A stretch of 64,000 bases of DNA from an uncultured Alistipes sp. (GCA_947573795.1 CANPHE010000006.1:21666-85665), one strand, 5' to 3'; positions 17,691 through 32,215 are shown, counted from the stretch's first letter. Numbers and translations are program-made. Notes: a model not told the origin generated them from the letters alone.

Positions 17691-18980
17691 TTACTTAAAC
17701 CGGCGACATTCTCCGATGCCGTCGGCCGAAGCCGTTCCCGTGCGGAAGATGCGGTAACCGGGCCCGCGACTGCGAATGCGCAACGTATGCGGATCGATTC
17801 GCCGAATGCGGAGATCGCCGCAGCCGTCGATCTCCCGCAACGATCGCAAGGACCTGCCGGGAAGTGTCACGGTGCGGTCGCAAGCCTTTTTGCAGTCGAT
17901 GAAAAGCACCCGACCGTCGCCTTCGATCCCTTCGTAACAGAACAATTCATCATCGTCCGCAATCGGATCGACGAACCAGGTGTAGACTCCGCGCCAGCGC
18001 ACCGAATCCCCGTCACGCACCTCGCGACCGGCAATCAAGCGGTGGTAAGATTTCCCGGAGGAGTTGCCGATGAAAACCGCATCGGCATCGGTGAGCAAGC
18101 CGTGATCGCCAGCGCCTTCGGGCAGCAGCCACGTCGATTGATATCCGCAGTCGTTTTTCTCGACGAAACGCCGAAAAGCGGGATGGTCCCCCTTCGTGAA
18201 ATGCGAAACGCGATCTTGGGGCGTCCAGTCGGCGTAGGCGCCGCCGGGAGTAAGGGTACGGATCTCGTCGCAGAACATCGACTGCATGCCGTAGTAAGTC
18301 CTCACGGTAGCGGGTTCGGTGTTGAGGAAACGGTGCGACACGGCGACCTCGATGTTGTTCTCGCGAATGCAATAGGTGACCCGCTCGGTACAAAACGGCC
18401 GAACGGGGCGTTCGTGTCCCGCGGAATCTGCCACAGGATAGCGCGGGTCCAAAAGCCGGTTTTCGACCCGGATCGTCACCTCGCGAGCCCGCAGCGTCGT
18501 GTCGCGGTCGAGGGGGTGTCCGTCGGCCGAAATCGTCGCATCGATGTGGCGGGCCGTGCGGGCGACGCCGCGCTCCCGGTAGGTGTGGTTGGCACCGATC
18601 CACCCCCAGCCCTCGATCGCCAGGGGGCCGATGTTATCGCTCGTAGCCCGGTTGAGAAGGATTTCCGTCCTGCCGTCGTCGCTCGGGGCGTTGTCGTCAC
18701 ACTCCCGACCGCAGCGTTCGCCGACGGCGACTTCGTAGAAGGTGAACAGTTCGTTGAACATGCACCGCCGGAACAGGTAGCGGAACACCCGCCGGTCGCG
18801 GTCCTCGAACCGGATATGGAGCTCGTCGCCCCGGCGCGTGACGGCGAGCGTTCCCAGAGCGTCAGGGGCCGAAACGGCCGCAGCCCGGGATGCTTCCGGG
18901 GCGGAGGCATTTCGGGCTGCGGTGATCCGTTCCGTCGCTGCGAACAGCAGCACGGCGAGCGGAAGCAGACGAAAGAGCAT
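17691..18980 (-). CDS. Exported protein of unknown function (last gene of the PUL)
   Basis: The 429-residue product has a signal peptide (MLFRLLPLAVLLFAATERITA) and no lipobox. The body is rich in beta-strand patterns and charged residues, with several cysteines (for example RRCMFNELF and GERCGRECD). I recognise no enzyme motif. Segments such as YYGMQSMFCDEIRTL and YTWFVDPIADDDELFCYEG might help a profile search. It starts 7 nt after the stop of the SGNH esterase gene, so it belongs to the PUL operon and probably acts in the periplasm or outside the cell on the same substrate. Aldose-epimerase-like or lyase-like beta folds are possible but unsupported. Confidence 0.75.
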   Translation of the reverse strand: MLFRLLPLAVLLFAATERITAARNASAPEASRAAAVSAPDALGTLAVTRRGDELHIRFEDRDRRVFRYLFRRCMFNELFTFYEVAVGERCGRECDDNAPSDDGRTEILLNRATSDNIGPLAIEGWGWIGANHTYRERGVARTARHIDATISADGHPLDRDTTLRAREVTIRVENRLLDPRYPVADSAGHERPVRPFCTERVTYCIRENNIEVAVSHRFLNTEPATVRTYYGMQSMFCDEIRTLTPGGAYADWTPQDRVSHFTKGDHPAFRRFVEKNDCGYQSTWLLPEGAGDHGLLTDADAVFIGNSSGKSYHRLIAGREVRDGDSVRWRGVYTWFVDPIADDDELFCYEGIEGDGRVLFIDCKKACDRTVTLPGRSLRSLREIDGCGDLRIRRIDPHTLRIRSRGPGYRIFRTGTASADGIGECRRFK

Positions 18981-18987
18981 ACTTACG

Positions 18988-19659
18988 CTACTTCATGTAG
19001 GGTTTCATGTAAGGACGCAAGGTCTCGACCCACACGGCGTAACCCGGTCCCGTCAGGTGGATACCGTCCTGGGTATACTCCGCAGGCAGTGCCCCGTCGC
19101 TCTGAATGGCGCTCCAGATATCGACATAAGGCAGTCCGCGACGCTCGGCCATTTCGCGCAATACGGTATTGAACCCGGCGATGCGGCTGTTCTTGCCCGT
19201 GAAGTATTCGCTCCGATCCTCGATGACCGGCAGCAAACTCTGGATATAGACCTTCGTGCGGGGACTCTCTCGGGCGATGATGTCGAGCATGCGTTCGTAC
19301 TGTTCGAGCAGTTTCTCGTAAGTCGTCTTCGAGAAGATCAAATCGTTGACGCCCGCCATGATGAACAGGGCTTTCGGTTTGCCCGAGAGGATGGTTTCCA
19401 GACGGGCGATCATGCCCGATACGCAGTCGCCGCCGATGCCGCGGTTGAGCACGTAGGCCGGCTGGAAATATTCGCCCCACAGGCCCCGTTCGGTAAGGCT
19501 GTTGCCCAGCATCACGATGTTGTGCTTCTTGACGGGCGTAAGTTCGTAGAAGGCGCGCCGCACCGGATAATAGGTCTTGTCGATTCTCAGCGTATCGACC
19601 TGTGCCGAAACTCCGGTCGCGGTAGCGACGGCCAACAGAAAGAGTGCGATTTTTTTCAT
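18988..19659 (-). CDS. Secreted SGNH/GDSL-family esterase
   Basis: This 223-residue protein has a signal peptide (MKKIALFLLAVATATGVSAQ). It shows the SGNH blocks: nucleophile Ser54 in VMLGNSLTERG, a Gly in NRGIGGD, Asn in MAGVNDL, and the Asp198/His201 pair in DGIHLTGPGY. The family deacylates esters such as O-acetyl groups on sugars. In this PUL it could remove acyl groups that block the glycosidases. It ends with a repeated YMKPYMK tail, which is an oddity. It is 19 nt downstream of the epimerase gene and 7 nt upstream of the unknown exported protein gene. Confidence 0.9.
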   Translation of the reverse strand: MKKIALFLLAVATATGVSAQVDTLRIDKTYYPVRRAFYELTPVKKHNIVMLGNSLTERGLWGEYFQPAYVLNRGIGGDCVSGMIARLETILSGKPKALFIMAGVNDLIFSKTTYEKLLEQYERMLDIIARESPRTKVYIQSLLPVIEDRSEYFTGKNSRIAGFNTVLREMAERRGLPYVDIWSAIQSDGALPAEYTQDGIHLTGPGYAVWVETLRPYMKPYMK

Positions 19660-19678
19660 GGTATGGTTGTTTTAGCGG

Positions 19679-20881
19679 TTATTCGGCTTTCGCGGCAACG
19701 GGTTGTTTTTCGGCCTCGGCGCATTGCTGCAAAAGGCGCCACAACTGGTAGAGACCGCGCGGAACGTGGAAGCAGCCCTTCCATTTGCCGCCCTTGAGCG
19801 GCAGCAGCACCTCGCCGCGGCGGTTGAGGTATCCGAACCATTCGGGATACTCGGTATCCTTGAAGTGCGACCACATATATGCGTCGAGCTTCTCGAACCA
19901 CGCCAGACACTCCCGGTTGCCCGTCAGATGATAGCCCTTGAGCATGGCGATGGCCGATTCGAGGTGTACCCACCACAGTTTTTGGTCCCATTCGAGCTGC
20001 TGCTGGGGATGTCCGAGGCGGTCCATGAAGTAGAAAATGCCGCCGTACTGCTTGTCCCAGCCGTATTCGATCGTACGCAGAGCGATTTCGACGGCACGGT
20101 CGATCAGATCGCGGCGGCCCAGCCGCACGCCCATATCCATGACGAACCACATCGCCTCGAGCGAGTGTCCGGGGTTGATCGTGCGTCCCTCGAACGAGTC
20201 GACGAGCGAATTATCCGCGGCCGAGACGTTTTCGACGATCAGCCCCAGGTCCTTCTGGTAAAAAACGTCGAGAACCTCGTGCAGGCAGATGTCGATCGTG
20301 CTGTCGATCAGCGCCGGATCGATGAACTCCTCGATTTCGAGCGCAAGATTGCAGAGGATCATCGGCAGGGCGAAATCCTTGATCGGACGCGTGCCGGGGT
20401 GGGCCTTGCACCATTTGCCTTTGGGATTGTCGCGCTTTTCGAGGATGCGGTCGAACGTACGCTTGGCGATGCGTGCGTACTCCTCGTTGCCCGAAGCCTT
20501 GGCCAGCTGGGCGAAAGCCATCGTGGCGAAGGTATAGGAGAAGATGTTGTAGGGTTCGACGAGCGGCTGTCCCTCGCGCGTAAGCGAAAAATACCAGTCG
20601 TAGTTGCCGTCGTGGCCGTATTTGCGCAGGAACTCGCCGCCTTGCAGGGCGCAGGCGAGCCATTCGGGACGCTTCTCCACCTTGTTGCACAGCATCGAGA
20701 AAAGCCATACCTCGCGGCCCTGCAACCAGATGAATTTGTCCGTGTCGTAGACGCTGCCGTCGCGATCGAGACAACTGAAATAGCCGCCGCATTCCTTATC
20801 CTGGGAGTGTTCGAGCCAGAAGGGCAATACGTTGTCGAAGAGTTCGGATTCGTATTTTTCAGCCAGTTGTTGGAAATTCAT
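19679..20881 (-). CDS. AGE-family N-acylglucosamine 2-epimerase
   Basis: This 400-residue cytoplasmic (alpha/alpha)6-barrel enzyme has no signal peptide. Family motifs include GREVWLFS, PYNIFSYTFA, NPGHSLEAMW (His239) and GCFHVPRGLYQLW (His372). Those two histidines match the catalytic pair of characterised N-acetylglucosamine 2-epimerases in both spacing and position. The reaction is interconversion of GlcNAc and ManNAc, though other members act on mannose, cellobiose or glucose. It lies 21 nt after the MFS transporter gene, so it likely handles an imported amino sugar. Bacteroides sialic-acid operons use a similar gene, but no NanL lyase or sialidase is seen here. Confidence 0.88.
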   Translation of the reverse strand: MNFQQLAEKYESELFDNVLPFWLEHSQDKECGGYFSCLDRDGSVYDTDKFIWLQGREVWLFSMLCNKVEKRPEWLACALQGGEFLRKYGHDGNYDWYFSLTREGQPLVEPYNIFSYTFATMAFAQLAKASGNEEYARIAKRTFDRILEKRDNPKGKWCKAHPGTRPIKDFALPMILCNLALEIEEFIDPALIDSTIDICLHEVLDVFYQKDLGLIVENVSAADNSLVDSFEGRTINPGHSLEAMWFVMDMGVRLGRRDLIDRAVEIALRTIEYGWDKQYGGIFYFMDRLGHPQQQLEWDQKLWWVHLESAIAMLKGYHLTGNRECLAWFEKLDAYMWSHFKDTEYPEWFGYLNRRGEVLLPLKGGKWKGCFHVPRGLYQLWRLLQQCAEAEKQPVAAKAE

Positions 20882-20902
20882 GTTATCCGTATATTTAAGG
20901 GG

Positions 20903-22297
20903 TTAATTTTTCCAGTATTTTTCGATCTCTTCGAGCGAGCGGCCCGTAGTTTCGGGCACGGCCCGCCACATGATGACGATGTAGGGAACGCACATCGCCG
21001 CGAAGAGGAAGAACGTTCCGGCAGGCGTCAGGTTTTCGAGCATCCACGGCGTGAGCTGGCCGATCAGATAGGTGCCCACCCAGAGCGAGAGCCCGGCGAT
21101 CGACATGGCCAGTCCGCGCACCCGCGTAGGATACATCTCCGAGAGGAGCACGAAGACCACGGCGCAGATCGACACGGCGCAGCAGAAGACGTAGCCCAGG
21201 AAGAAGACGAGCAGGAACGTATTCGGCAGTCCCCATGCGGCTCCGACGAGGAAGTAGAGACCGATCGCGAGCAGCGAGACGATCATGCCCGAGACTCCCC
21301 AGTAGACCAGCTGCTTGCGGCCTACGCGGTCGATGATCGCCAGCGCCAGGACGGTCGTAAGCATGTTCACCACGCCCACGAGCACCTGCGAAAAGAGCGA
21401 ATCGCCGCTCGACAGTCCGGCGTTCTCGAAGATCGTGGGACCGTAGTACAACACGGCATTGACACCCATGAACTGCCCGAGAATGGCGATGAAGGCGCCG
21501 ATCGCGACGGCACGCCGGATGCCGGGTTCGAGCAAAGCCCGCCACTGGGGTTCGTCGTTCTTCGTGAAGGTGGCGCGCACGGCGTCGATCTGAGCTTCGG
21601 CATCGGCCTGCACGGGATAGATGCGTTGCAGCACGCGACGGGCCTCTGCGTCGCGCTCGCGCAGCAGCAGCCACCGCGGACTCTCGGGGATGAAGAACAG
21701 GATGGCGAAAAAGAGCGCCGCGGGGAGCGTCTCGGCGCCGAACATGCCGCGCCACATCTCGTCGATCCAGATCTTCTGCATCGCCTCCGAAGCGTAATGC
21801 GCCGTCTCGGCCGAGCGGAGGATGGCGAAATTGACCAGGTAGGCGGCCAGGAATCCGACCGTGATGGCCAACTGGTAGAGCGACACGAGCGATCCGCGCC
21901 AGCGCGGCACGGCCACCTCCGAGATATACATCGGGGAGACGATCGACACCACGCCGATGCCCACGCCGCCGATGATGCGGTAGACGATCAACTGCTGGAA
22001 ATCGGAGCAGATCGCACAACCGACGGCCGAGACCGTGAACAGCACGGCCGAGACGAGCATCGTGCGCTTGCGGCCGAAACGGTCGCTCAGCACCCCGGCG
22101 ACCGCCACGCCGGCGATCGAACCCACGAGGGCGCAGCCGACGAACCACCCCTGCTGCATAGCGTCGAGTCCGAATTGCGACGCCACGCCGGCGATCGTTC
22201 CCGAGATCACGGCCGTATCGTAGCCGAAAAGGATGCCTCCGATCGCGGCGACGACCGACAGGAAGACGATGTATCCCGTATTGGTTTGCGATTTCAT
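20903..22297 (-). CDS. MFS sugar:proton symporter (sugar porter family)
   Basis: This 464-residue inner-membrane protein has 12 predicted helices. Sugar-porter signatures are GGILFGYDTAVISG in helix 1, DRFGRKRTM after helix 2, PMYISEVAVPRWRGSL, PESPRWLL at the end of the first half, and DRVGRKQL. The C-terminal PETTGRSLEEIE is also typical. The closest well-known relatives are XylE/GlcP-type H+ symporters for monosaccharides. In the PUL it would bring released monosaccharides into the cytoplasm, next to the epimerase. It follows the DUF4434 gene after 3 nt, implying translational coupling. Confidence 0.92.
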   Translation of the reverse strand: MKSQTNTGYIVFLSVVAAIGGILFGYDTAVISGTIAGVASQFGLDAMQQGWFVGCALVGSIAGVAVAGVLSDRFGRKRTMLVSAVLFTVSAVGCAICSDFQQLIVYRIIGGVGIGVVSIVSPMYISEVAVPRWRGSLVSLYQLAITVGFLAAYLVNFAILRSAETAHYASEAMQKIWIDEMWRGMFGAETLPAALFFAILFFIPESPRWLLLRERDAEARRVLQRIYPVQADAEAQIDAVRATFTKNDEPQWRALLEPGIRRAVAIGAFIAILGQFMGVNAVLYYGPTIFENAGLSSGDSLFSQVLVGVVNMLTTVLALAIIDRVGRKQLVYWGVSGMIVSLLAIGLYFLVGAAWGLPNTFLLVFFLGYVFCCAVSICAVVFVLLSEMYPTRVRGLAMSIAGLSLWVGTYLIGQLTPWMLENLTPAGTFFLFAAMCVPYIVIMWRAVPETTGRSLEEIEKYWKN

Positions 22298-22300
22298 AGG

Positions 22301-23368
22301 CTACTCGATCTCGAAATACTCCTTGTAACGGTTGTAGAGGTGCCCGGCCTGCAAATAGGCCGACTGGGGCGACATGAAGTGCGAGAATTCGAAGGTGATC
22401 GCCTTGTCGTACCCGGCGCGTTTGGCCGCTTCGAGTTTCAGGCGCAGCTTGTCGAACTTGATGGGCAGGAAATTGATGCGCATGTCGCGATCGAACGACT
22501 CGGCGTTGGTCCAGCACTTCATGCCGTATTTGTCCGCCAGGCGCTTGTTGATCGAGAAGAAAAGGTCCAGCTCGTCGTAGTCGATATGTCCGTCCTGGAA
22601 GGCGCAGGCGTCCACCACGTCGTGGATGCCGTCGAAAATCTCGTCCCATTCGCGTTCGTGCTCGTCGGCCGTCACGGCATTCTGGGCGTTCGATACGGCT
22701 TTCTTGCCGTCGATCCAGGGCGATATGAAGGTGGGCAGTCCGCCCGAAACCTCCTTGCACTGCTTGCCCATCGCGTGGAACGCGCCGATAGCCCCCCGGG
22801 TCGCGCGGCTGATCTCGCCGCTGATATACCAGCCGCCGAAGCTGCGGTATTTTTCGCCGTAGAGTTTCCAAACCTCGTCGATGACGTAGCGGTTATGCTC
22901 CACCTCGTGCGACATGTCCTGCGTATCCCAGTATTTGCCCGAATCGTAGAGCCCGAAGTAGAACTTCATGCCGTACTTCTCGGCCAGCCGCAGGAAAAGG
23001 TCCACCAGGTCGACCGAGGGTTTGTAGCAACCCTGCCCCAGCAGATGGGGCGAGGGATAGGTGATGAATTTGCGGTAGCCCGAGCGGATCATGATGACCG
23101 TATCGATGCCGATGGCCTTCATGTAGCGGAAATCGCGGTCCCACTCGCGCTCGCCCCAGTTCTGGTGGGGGATGTCGTGCGAAATTTCGTCGAGGAACGT
23201 GCCCGTGATGCGCAGGGCGTTGCCCTTGGGGACGATCAGGTTCGCCGCTTCGGCGGCGGGGTCATAGGCGTCGTCCTCCTTGCCGCAGGCCGACAACAGC
23301 GGGGGCACGACCAGCGCCGAAGCTCCGGCCGCAACTACTTTTTTCAGGAATTTTCTGCGTGTTTCCAT
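22301..23368 (-). CDS. DUF4434-type TIM-barrel lipoprotein
   Basis: This 355-residue protein begins METRRKFLKK, a twin-arginine-like signal, followed by a lipobox (LLSAC, Cys ~28). It may therefore be exported folded and lipid-anchored. The start of the mature domain (ITGTFLDEISHDIPHQNWG, then EREWDRDFRYMKAIGID) resembles DUF4434, a putative glycoside-hydrolase-like TIM barrel. Acidic residues such as those in YISGEISRA and TFEFSHF could be catalytic, but this is inference. It sits 15 nt after the GH20 gene and directly before the sugar transporter. Confidence 0.78.
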   Translation of the reverse strand: METRRKFLKKVVAAGASALVVPPLLSACGKEDDAYDPAAEAANLIVPKGNALRITGTFLDEISHDIPHQNWGEREWDRDFRYMKAIGIDTVIMIRSGYRKFITYPSPHLLGQGCYKPSVDLVDLFLRLAEKYGMKFYFGLYDSGKYWDTQDMSHEVEHNRYVIDEVWKLYGEKYRSFGGWYISGEISRATRGAIGAFHAMGKQCKEVSGGLPTFISPWIDGKKAVSNAQNAVTADEHEREWDEIFDGIHDVVDACAFQDGHIDYDELDLFFSINKRLADKYGMKCWTNAESFDRDMRINFLPIKFDKLRLKLEAAKRAGYDKAITFEFSHFMSPQSAYLQAGHLYNRYKEYFEIE

Positions 23369-23383
23369 CGTGCTTGCAAATGT

Positions 23384-24997
23384 TTAGTCCAGGAACCAGA
23401 ATTCGTAGGTACCGTAGCGGTATCCGCGGGCCTTGTAGAGCGGCAGCATGGTGTCGCGGATGCGGCGGCGCAGGGTGTCGATGTCGCACTTCTCGCGGCT
23501 CCAGGCGATCTCGGCCGCGGCCGAGAGGCGGGGCAGCAGCATGTGCTGCACGTGGCCGAAGTCGGCGATGTACTCGGTCCACAGATTGGCCTGGATGCCC
23601 TTGATATGCTTGCACTCCGATTCGTTGAGTCCTTCGTAGGGATCGAACGAGTAGCATTTTTCGAGCGTCAGGCCGCTGTCGATGGCCAGCGGTTCGCCGT
23701 AGACGGCCTGCTCGCGCGTCTGCGAATAGTCGAGGTAGAGATATTGGTAAGGACACATGACGACGTCGTTGCCCTGCTTGGCGGCGGCGATGCCGCCTTC
23801 GGCTCCGCGCCACGACATGACCGTCGCGGTCGGCGTCACGCCGCCTTCCAGAATCTCGTCCCAGCCGATGATCTTGCGGCCTTTGCCGTTGAGGTATTTC
23901 TCGATGCGGGCCACCAGGTAGCTCTGCAACTGCGCCTCCTTTTCGAGTCCCAGCTCGCGCATGCGCTGCTGGCAGTGGGGACACTCCTTCCAGCTGGCGC
24001 GCGGAGCTTCGTCGCCGCCGATGTGGATGTATTCGCCGGGGAAGAGTTCGCAAACCTCGTCCAAGACGTTCTGGAGGAATTCGAACGTCGTCTCCTTGCC
24101 GACGCAGAAGATATCCTTGTTGACGCCCCACGTGGTCCATACTTCGTAACCCTCGCCGCGGCATCCGAGCCAGGGATAACTGGCCAGTGCGGCCAGTGCA
24201 TGACCCGGCATCTCGATTTCGGGGATGATCGTCACCTGGCGCTCGGCGGCATAGGCCACGATGTCGCGAATCTCGTCCTGGGTATAGTAGCCGCCGTGGG
24301 GCGTACCGTCGTATTTGCCCGTATGGGCGTAGAGGTGGCCGACATAGGTTTCGCGGCGCTGCGAGCCGACACGCGTCAGCTCGGGATATTTCCGAATCTC
24401 GATGCGCCAACCCTGGTCGTCGGTCAGATGCCAGTGGAAGGTATTGATCTTGTGGGCGCTGATGATGTCGATATAGGTTTTGACCTCATCGGCCGTGAAG
24501 AAGTGGCGGCAGCAATCGAGATGGGCACCGCGGTAGGCGAAACGCGGGGCGTCTTCGATCCGCACGGCCGGGATGCGCAGCTGCGCGGATTCTCCGGTCG
24601 CGGCGACGAGCAGCTGTTCGAGGGTCTGCAAGCCCCACCATACGCCCTTCACCGAGCCGCCCGCGAGGACGATCTCTTTGTCCGAGGTCGTATCGAGCGT
24701 GTAGGCCTCCTCGCCCAGCGCAGAGTCGATGCGCAGCTTCACGAAGGCTTTGCGCTCCGACGGAGCGATGCCCAGACCCGTGTAGCCGTCCTTGGCGATC
24801 CGGTCGACGAAAAGTTCGGCCAGGTGGCGCAGGGCGTCGTCGGAGGCCCCGATCGAGGCGTTCTGCGGAATGTCGAGCATGCGGCCCGTCTCCTGGACGG
24901 CGACCGGCTGGGGAATGATGTTCGTCCGGGCGGCTGCGCAGTGATGTACGGCCAGACCCGCGAGGAGCAACAGGGTTGCGATTGCGATACGTTTCAT
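23384..24997 (-). CDS. GH20 beta-N-acetylhexosaminidase
   Basis: This 537-residue secreted enzyme has a signal peptide of ~23 residues. A small alpha/beta GH20b domain (IIPQPVAVQETGRML...) precedes the TIM barrel. The barrel opens with YRGAHLDCCRHF, and the catalytic Asp329-Glu330 pair lies in HIGGDEAPRASW. WAGA-like NLWTEYIADFGHVQHMLLPRL and the late AEIAWS are normal for the family. It cleaves terminal beta-GlcNAc or beta-GalNAc by substrate-assisted catalysis. In the PUL it supplies the amino sugar that the AGE epimerase could use. A 147-nt gap separates it from the upstream GH97 gene, the largest in the operon. Confidence 0.95.
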   Translation of the reverse strand: MKRIAIATLLLLAGLAVHHCAAARTNIIPQPVAVQETGRMLDIPQNASIGASDDALRHLAELFVDRIAKDGYTGLGIAPSERKAFVKLRIDSALGEEAYTLDTTSDKEIVLAGGSVKGVWWGLQTLEQLLVAATGESAQLRIPAVRIEDAPRFAYRGAHLDCCRHFFTADEVKTYIDIISAHKINTFHWHLTDDQGWRIEIRKYPELTRVGSQRRETYVGHLYAHTGKYDGTPHGGYYTQDEIRDIVAYAAERQVTIIPEIEMPGHALAALASYPWLGCRGEGYEVWTTWGVNKDIFCVGKETTFEFLQNVLDEVCELFPGEYIHIGGDEAPRASWKECPHCQQRMRELGLEKEAQLQSYLVARIEKYLNGKGRKIIGWDEILEGGVTPTATVMSWRGAEGGIAAAKQGNDVVMCPYQYLYLDYSQTREQAVYGEPLAIDSGLTLEKCYSFDPYEGLNESECKHIKGIQANLWTEYIADFGHVQHMLLPRLSAAAEIAWSREKCDIDTLRRRIRDTMLPLYKARGYRYGTYEFWFLD

Positions 24998-25144
24998 GGT
25001 ATGGGTTGTTTTCGTTTTAGAGGATTATATACAATTCTACGGTTATGTGCTTCCAAGGAGCGCGCGGGCCGGAGCCTCGCCCCGCGAAGGCCCGAATTAT
25101 GAAACAGTTAATTGTGCCATACTGTAAAGTTGCATATTGTTACC
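24998..25144. other. 147-nt spacer between the GH97 and GH20 genes
   Basis: This is the widest gap inside the PUL. It contains a CGGGCC/GGCCCG stem (25065-25070 / 25089-25094) with a loop resembling fragments of repeat family A, flanked by AT-rich sequence. No TAnnTTTG promoter toward the GH20 gene is evident. Confidence 0.4.
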
Positions 25145-30525
<5,381 letters not shown>

Positions 30526-31365
30526 TTATTTTTTGATCTTTTTACCGGCCTTGACTTCGCGCATGCCCATTTTCGAGAGCACCTCGCGGGCCTCAGCCGG
30601 TTCGTCGGTCGTGAGTTGGTCGACGCCCATGGCGAAAAGCGCCTCCATCTGCGCCGGATCGTCGACCGTCCAGGTATTGACGCTCATACCCAGCTTGCGG
30701 GCTTCGGGGTACCACGTAGGGTCGCTCAGCAGCGTTTCGCACCAGGTGCTCACGCCGTTCATACCCATCCGTGCGACCTCCTCCGGGCGGCGGTTGCTGC
30801 CCACGTACTGCACCGTGAAACCCGGAACGGAACGGGCCAACACGACGCTGGCGTTCGGGCTGAAGGTGAAGAACATCACACGCCGGGGCGAGAAAAGTCC
30901 GTGGGCCTTCAGGGTCTCGATGATCCGCGCGATGGCACGGTTCTCGATCTCGGCCGTGGAGTGGGTTTTCACTTCGAGAACCAGCATCGTCTTCGGGTGC
31001 CGCTTCGCCTGGGTCAGGAATCGGTCGAGCGTCGGGATGGGTTCGCCGTTCTTCAGCCGGTAATCCCGGAACTCGGCATAGGGGTATTGATCGATGCGCT
31101 TGCGGTCGATCGAGGAGTCGTGGAAGACGAGCAGTTCGCCGTCGGAGGTCATGTTGACGTCGAATTCGACGCCCCAGAACCCCGCTTTCTGGGCACTTTC
31201 GAGTGCTGCGAGCGAATTTTGGGCATATTCGCCCGCCTCGCAGTTCCAGTAGCCGCGGTGAGCCACGATGGCCGACGCTCCGGGCCGGGCGGCATGGCTC
31301 CAGGCGGCGGTCGCGACGGTCAGCACGGCCGCCAGCAGCGTCTTGGCGATGGTTGCAGGGGTCAT
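30526..31365 (-). CDS. Secreted glycerophosphodiester phosphodiesterase (GDPD), paralogue 1
   Basis: This 279-residue protein has a signal peptide ending near SHAA. The GDPD fold is marked by His36-Arg37-Gly38 (IVAHRGYW), Glu67/Asp69 (VEFDVN) and His82 (VFHD). Together these form the metal and phosphodiester site, all intact. The family cleaves glycerophosphodiesters to glycerol-3-phosphate and an alcohol; relatives of GlpQ type also trim poly(glycerol-phosphate) teichoic acids. It overlaps the stop of its tandem paralogue by one base (TAATG) and is followed 6 nt later by GH2. Basic residues at the C-terminus (KAGKKIKK) are shared with the paralogue. Confidence 0.92.
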   Translation of the reverse strand: MTPATIAKTLLAAVLTVATAAWSHAARPGASAIVAHRGYWNCEAGEYAQNSLAALESAQKAGFWGVEFDVNMTSDGELLVFHDSSIDRKRIDQYPYAEFRDYRLKNGEPIPTLDRFLTQAKRHPKTMLVLEVKTHSTAEIENRAIARIIETLKAHGLFSPRRVMFFTFSPNASVVLARSVPGFTVQYVGSNRRPEEVARMGMNGVSTWCETLLSDPTWYPEARKLGMSVNTWTVDDPAQMEALFAMGVDQLTTDEPAEAREVLSKMGMREVKAGKKIKK

Positions 31366-32210
31366 TATTTCTTGATCTTGATCTTTTTACCGGCTACGAC
31401 CTCGCGCATGCCCATTTTCGAGAGCACCTCGCGGGCCTCCATCGGGTTGTCGGTCGTAAGCTGGTCGACACCCATTTCGAAGAGGGTTTCCATCTGGTCG
31501 GCGTTGTTGACCGTCCAGGTATTGACGCTCATGCCCAGCTTGCGGGCTTCGGGGTACCACGTGGCGTCGTCCAGCATCGTCTTGAACCAGGTATCCACAC
31601 CGTTCATACCCAGCTCTGCGGCAACCTGTGCCGGACGGCGGTCGCTGCCCAAGTACTGCACCGTGAAACCCGGAGCCGACTGGGCCAACACGCGGCTGGC
31701 GTTGGGCGAGAACGAGATGAAGATCACGCGTTTGGGCGAGAACAGTTTGTGGGCCTTCAGTTTCTCGATGCTCAGGGCGATGGCGCGGTTCTCGATCTCG
31801 TCCGTCGAGTGCCATTTCATCTCGAAGACAAGCACCGTCTTGGGATATTTCTTCGCCTGTTCGAGGTATTGATCGAGCGTCGGGATGGGTTCGCCGTTCT
31901 CCAGGCGGTAGTCCTTGAATTCGGCATAGGGAGTCTGGTCGATGCGTTTGCCGTTGATATGGGCGTCGTGAAAGACGAGCAGCACGCTGTCGGCGGTCAT
32001 GTTGACATCGAATTCGCTGCCCCAGAAACCGGCTTTCTGCGCGCTTTCGAGCGCTGCGAGCGAGTTGCGGGCGTAGCCGCCGGCTTCGCAGTTCCAGTAG
32101 CCGCGGTGGGCTACGATGGCGGAGGCTTTCTTCTGAGCCTGTGCCAGGGTTACGGTTGCCGCTGCCAGGACGGTAGCGAGGAGGGTTTTGGCGATCAGTG
32201 CGGTTTTCAT
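31365..32210 (-). CDS. Secreted glycerophosphodiester phosphodiesterase (GDPD), paralogue 2
   Basis: The start is chosen at 32210 (MKTALIAKTLLATVLAAATVTLAQAQ, a signal peptide), 5 nt after the previous gene. The longer track start would lie inside that gene. The 281-residue product keeps His35-Arg-Gly, Glu66/Asp68 (SEFDVN) and His81. It is highly similar to the next gene, for example NSLAALESAQKAGFWG, so the pair arose by tandem duplication. Differences cluster after the catalytic blocks, hinting at divergent substrate choice. Both are exported, so they would act on extracytoplasmic phosphodiesters rather than on glycerol metabolism inside the cell. Confidence 0.92.
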   Translation of the reverse strand: MKTALIAKTLLATVLAAATVTLAQAQKKASAIVAHRGYWNCEAGGYARNSLAALESAQKAGFWGSEFDVNMTADSVLLVFHDAHINGKRIDQTPYAEFKDYRLENGEPIPTLDQYLEQAKKYPKTVLVFEMKWHSTDEIENRAIALSIEKLKAHKLFSPKRVIFISFSPNASRVLAQSAPGFTVQYLGSDRRPAQVAAELGMNGVDTWFKTMLDDATWYPEARKLGMSVNTWTVNNADQMETLFEMGVDQLTTDNPMEAREVLSKMGMREVVAGKKIKIKK

Positions 32211-32215
32211 ATCGA

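Noticed and set aside
17691-24997. Sialic acid (nan) operon based on the AGE epimerase, MFS transporter and esterase
   Set aside because: No NanL-type lyase or GH33 sialidase is present in the locus.
19703-25102. 1799-aa plus-strand ORF, the longest in the track
   Set aside because: It is antisense to four well-supported PUL genes (AGE epimerase, MFS, DUF4434, GH20) and has low-complexity Arg/Val/Asp/His-rich sequence typical of GC-rich shadows.
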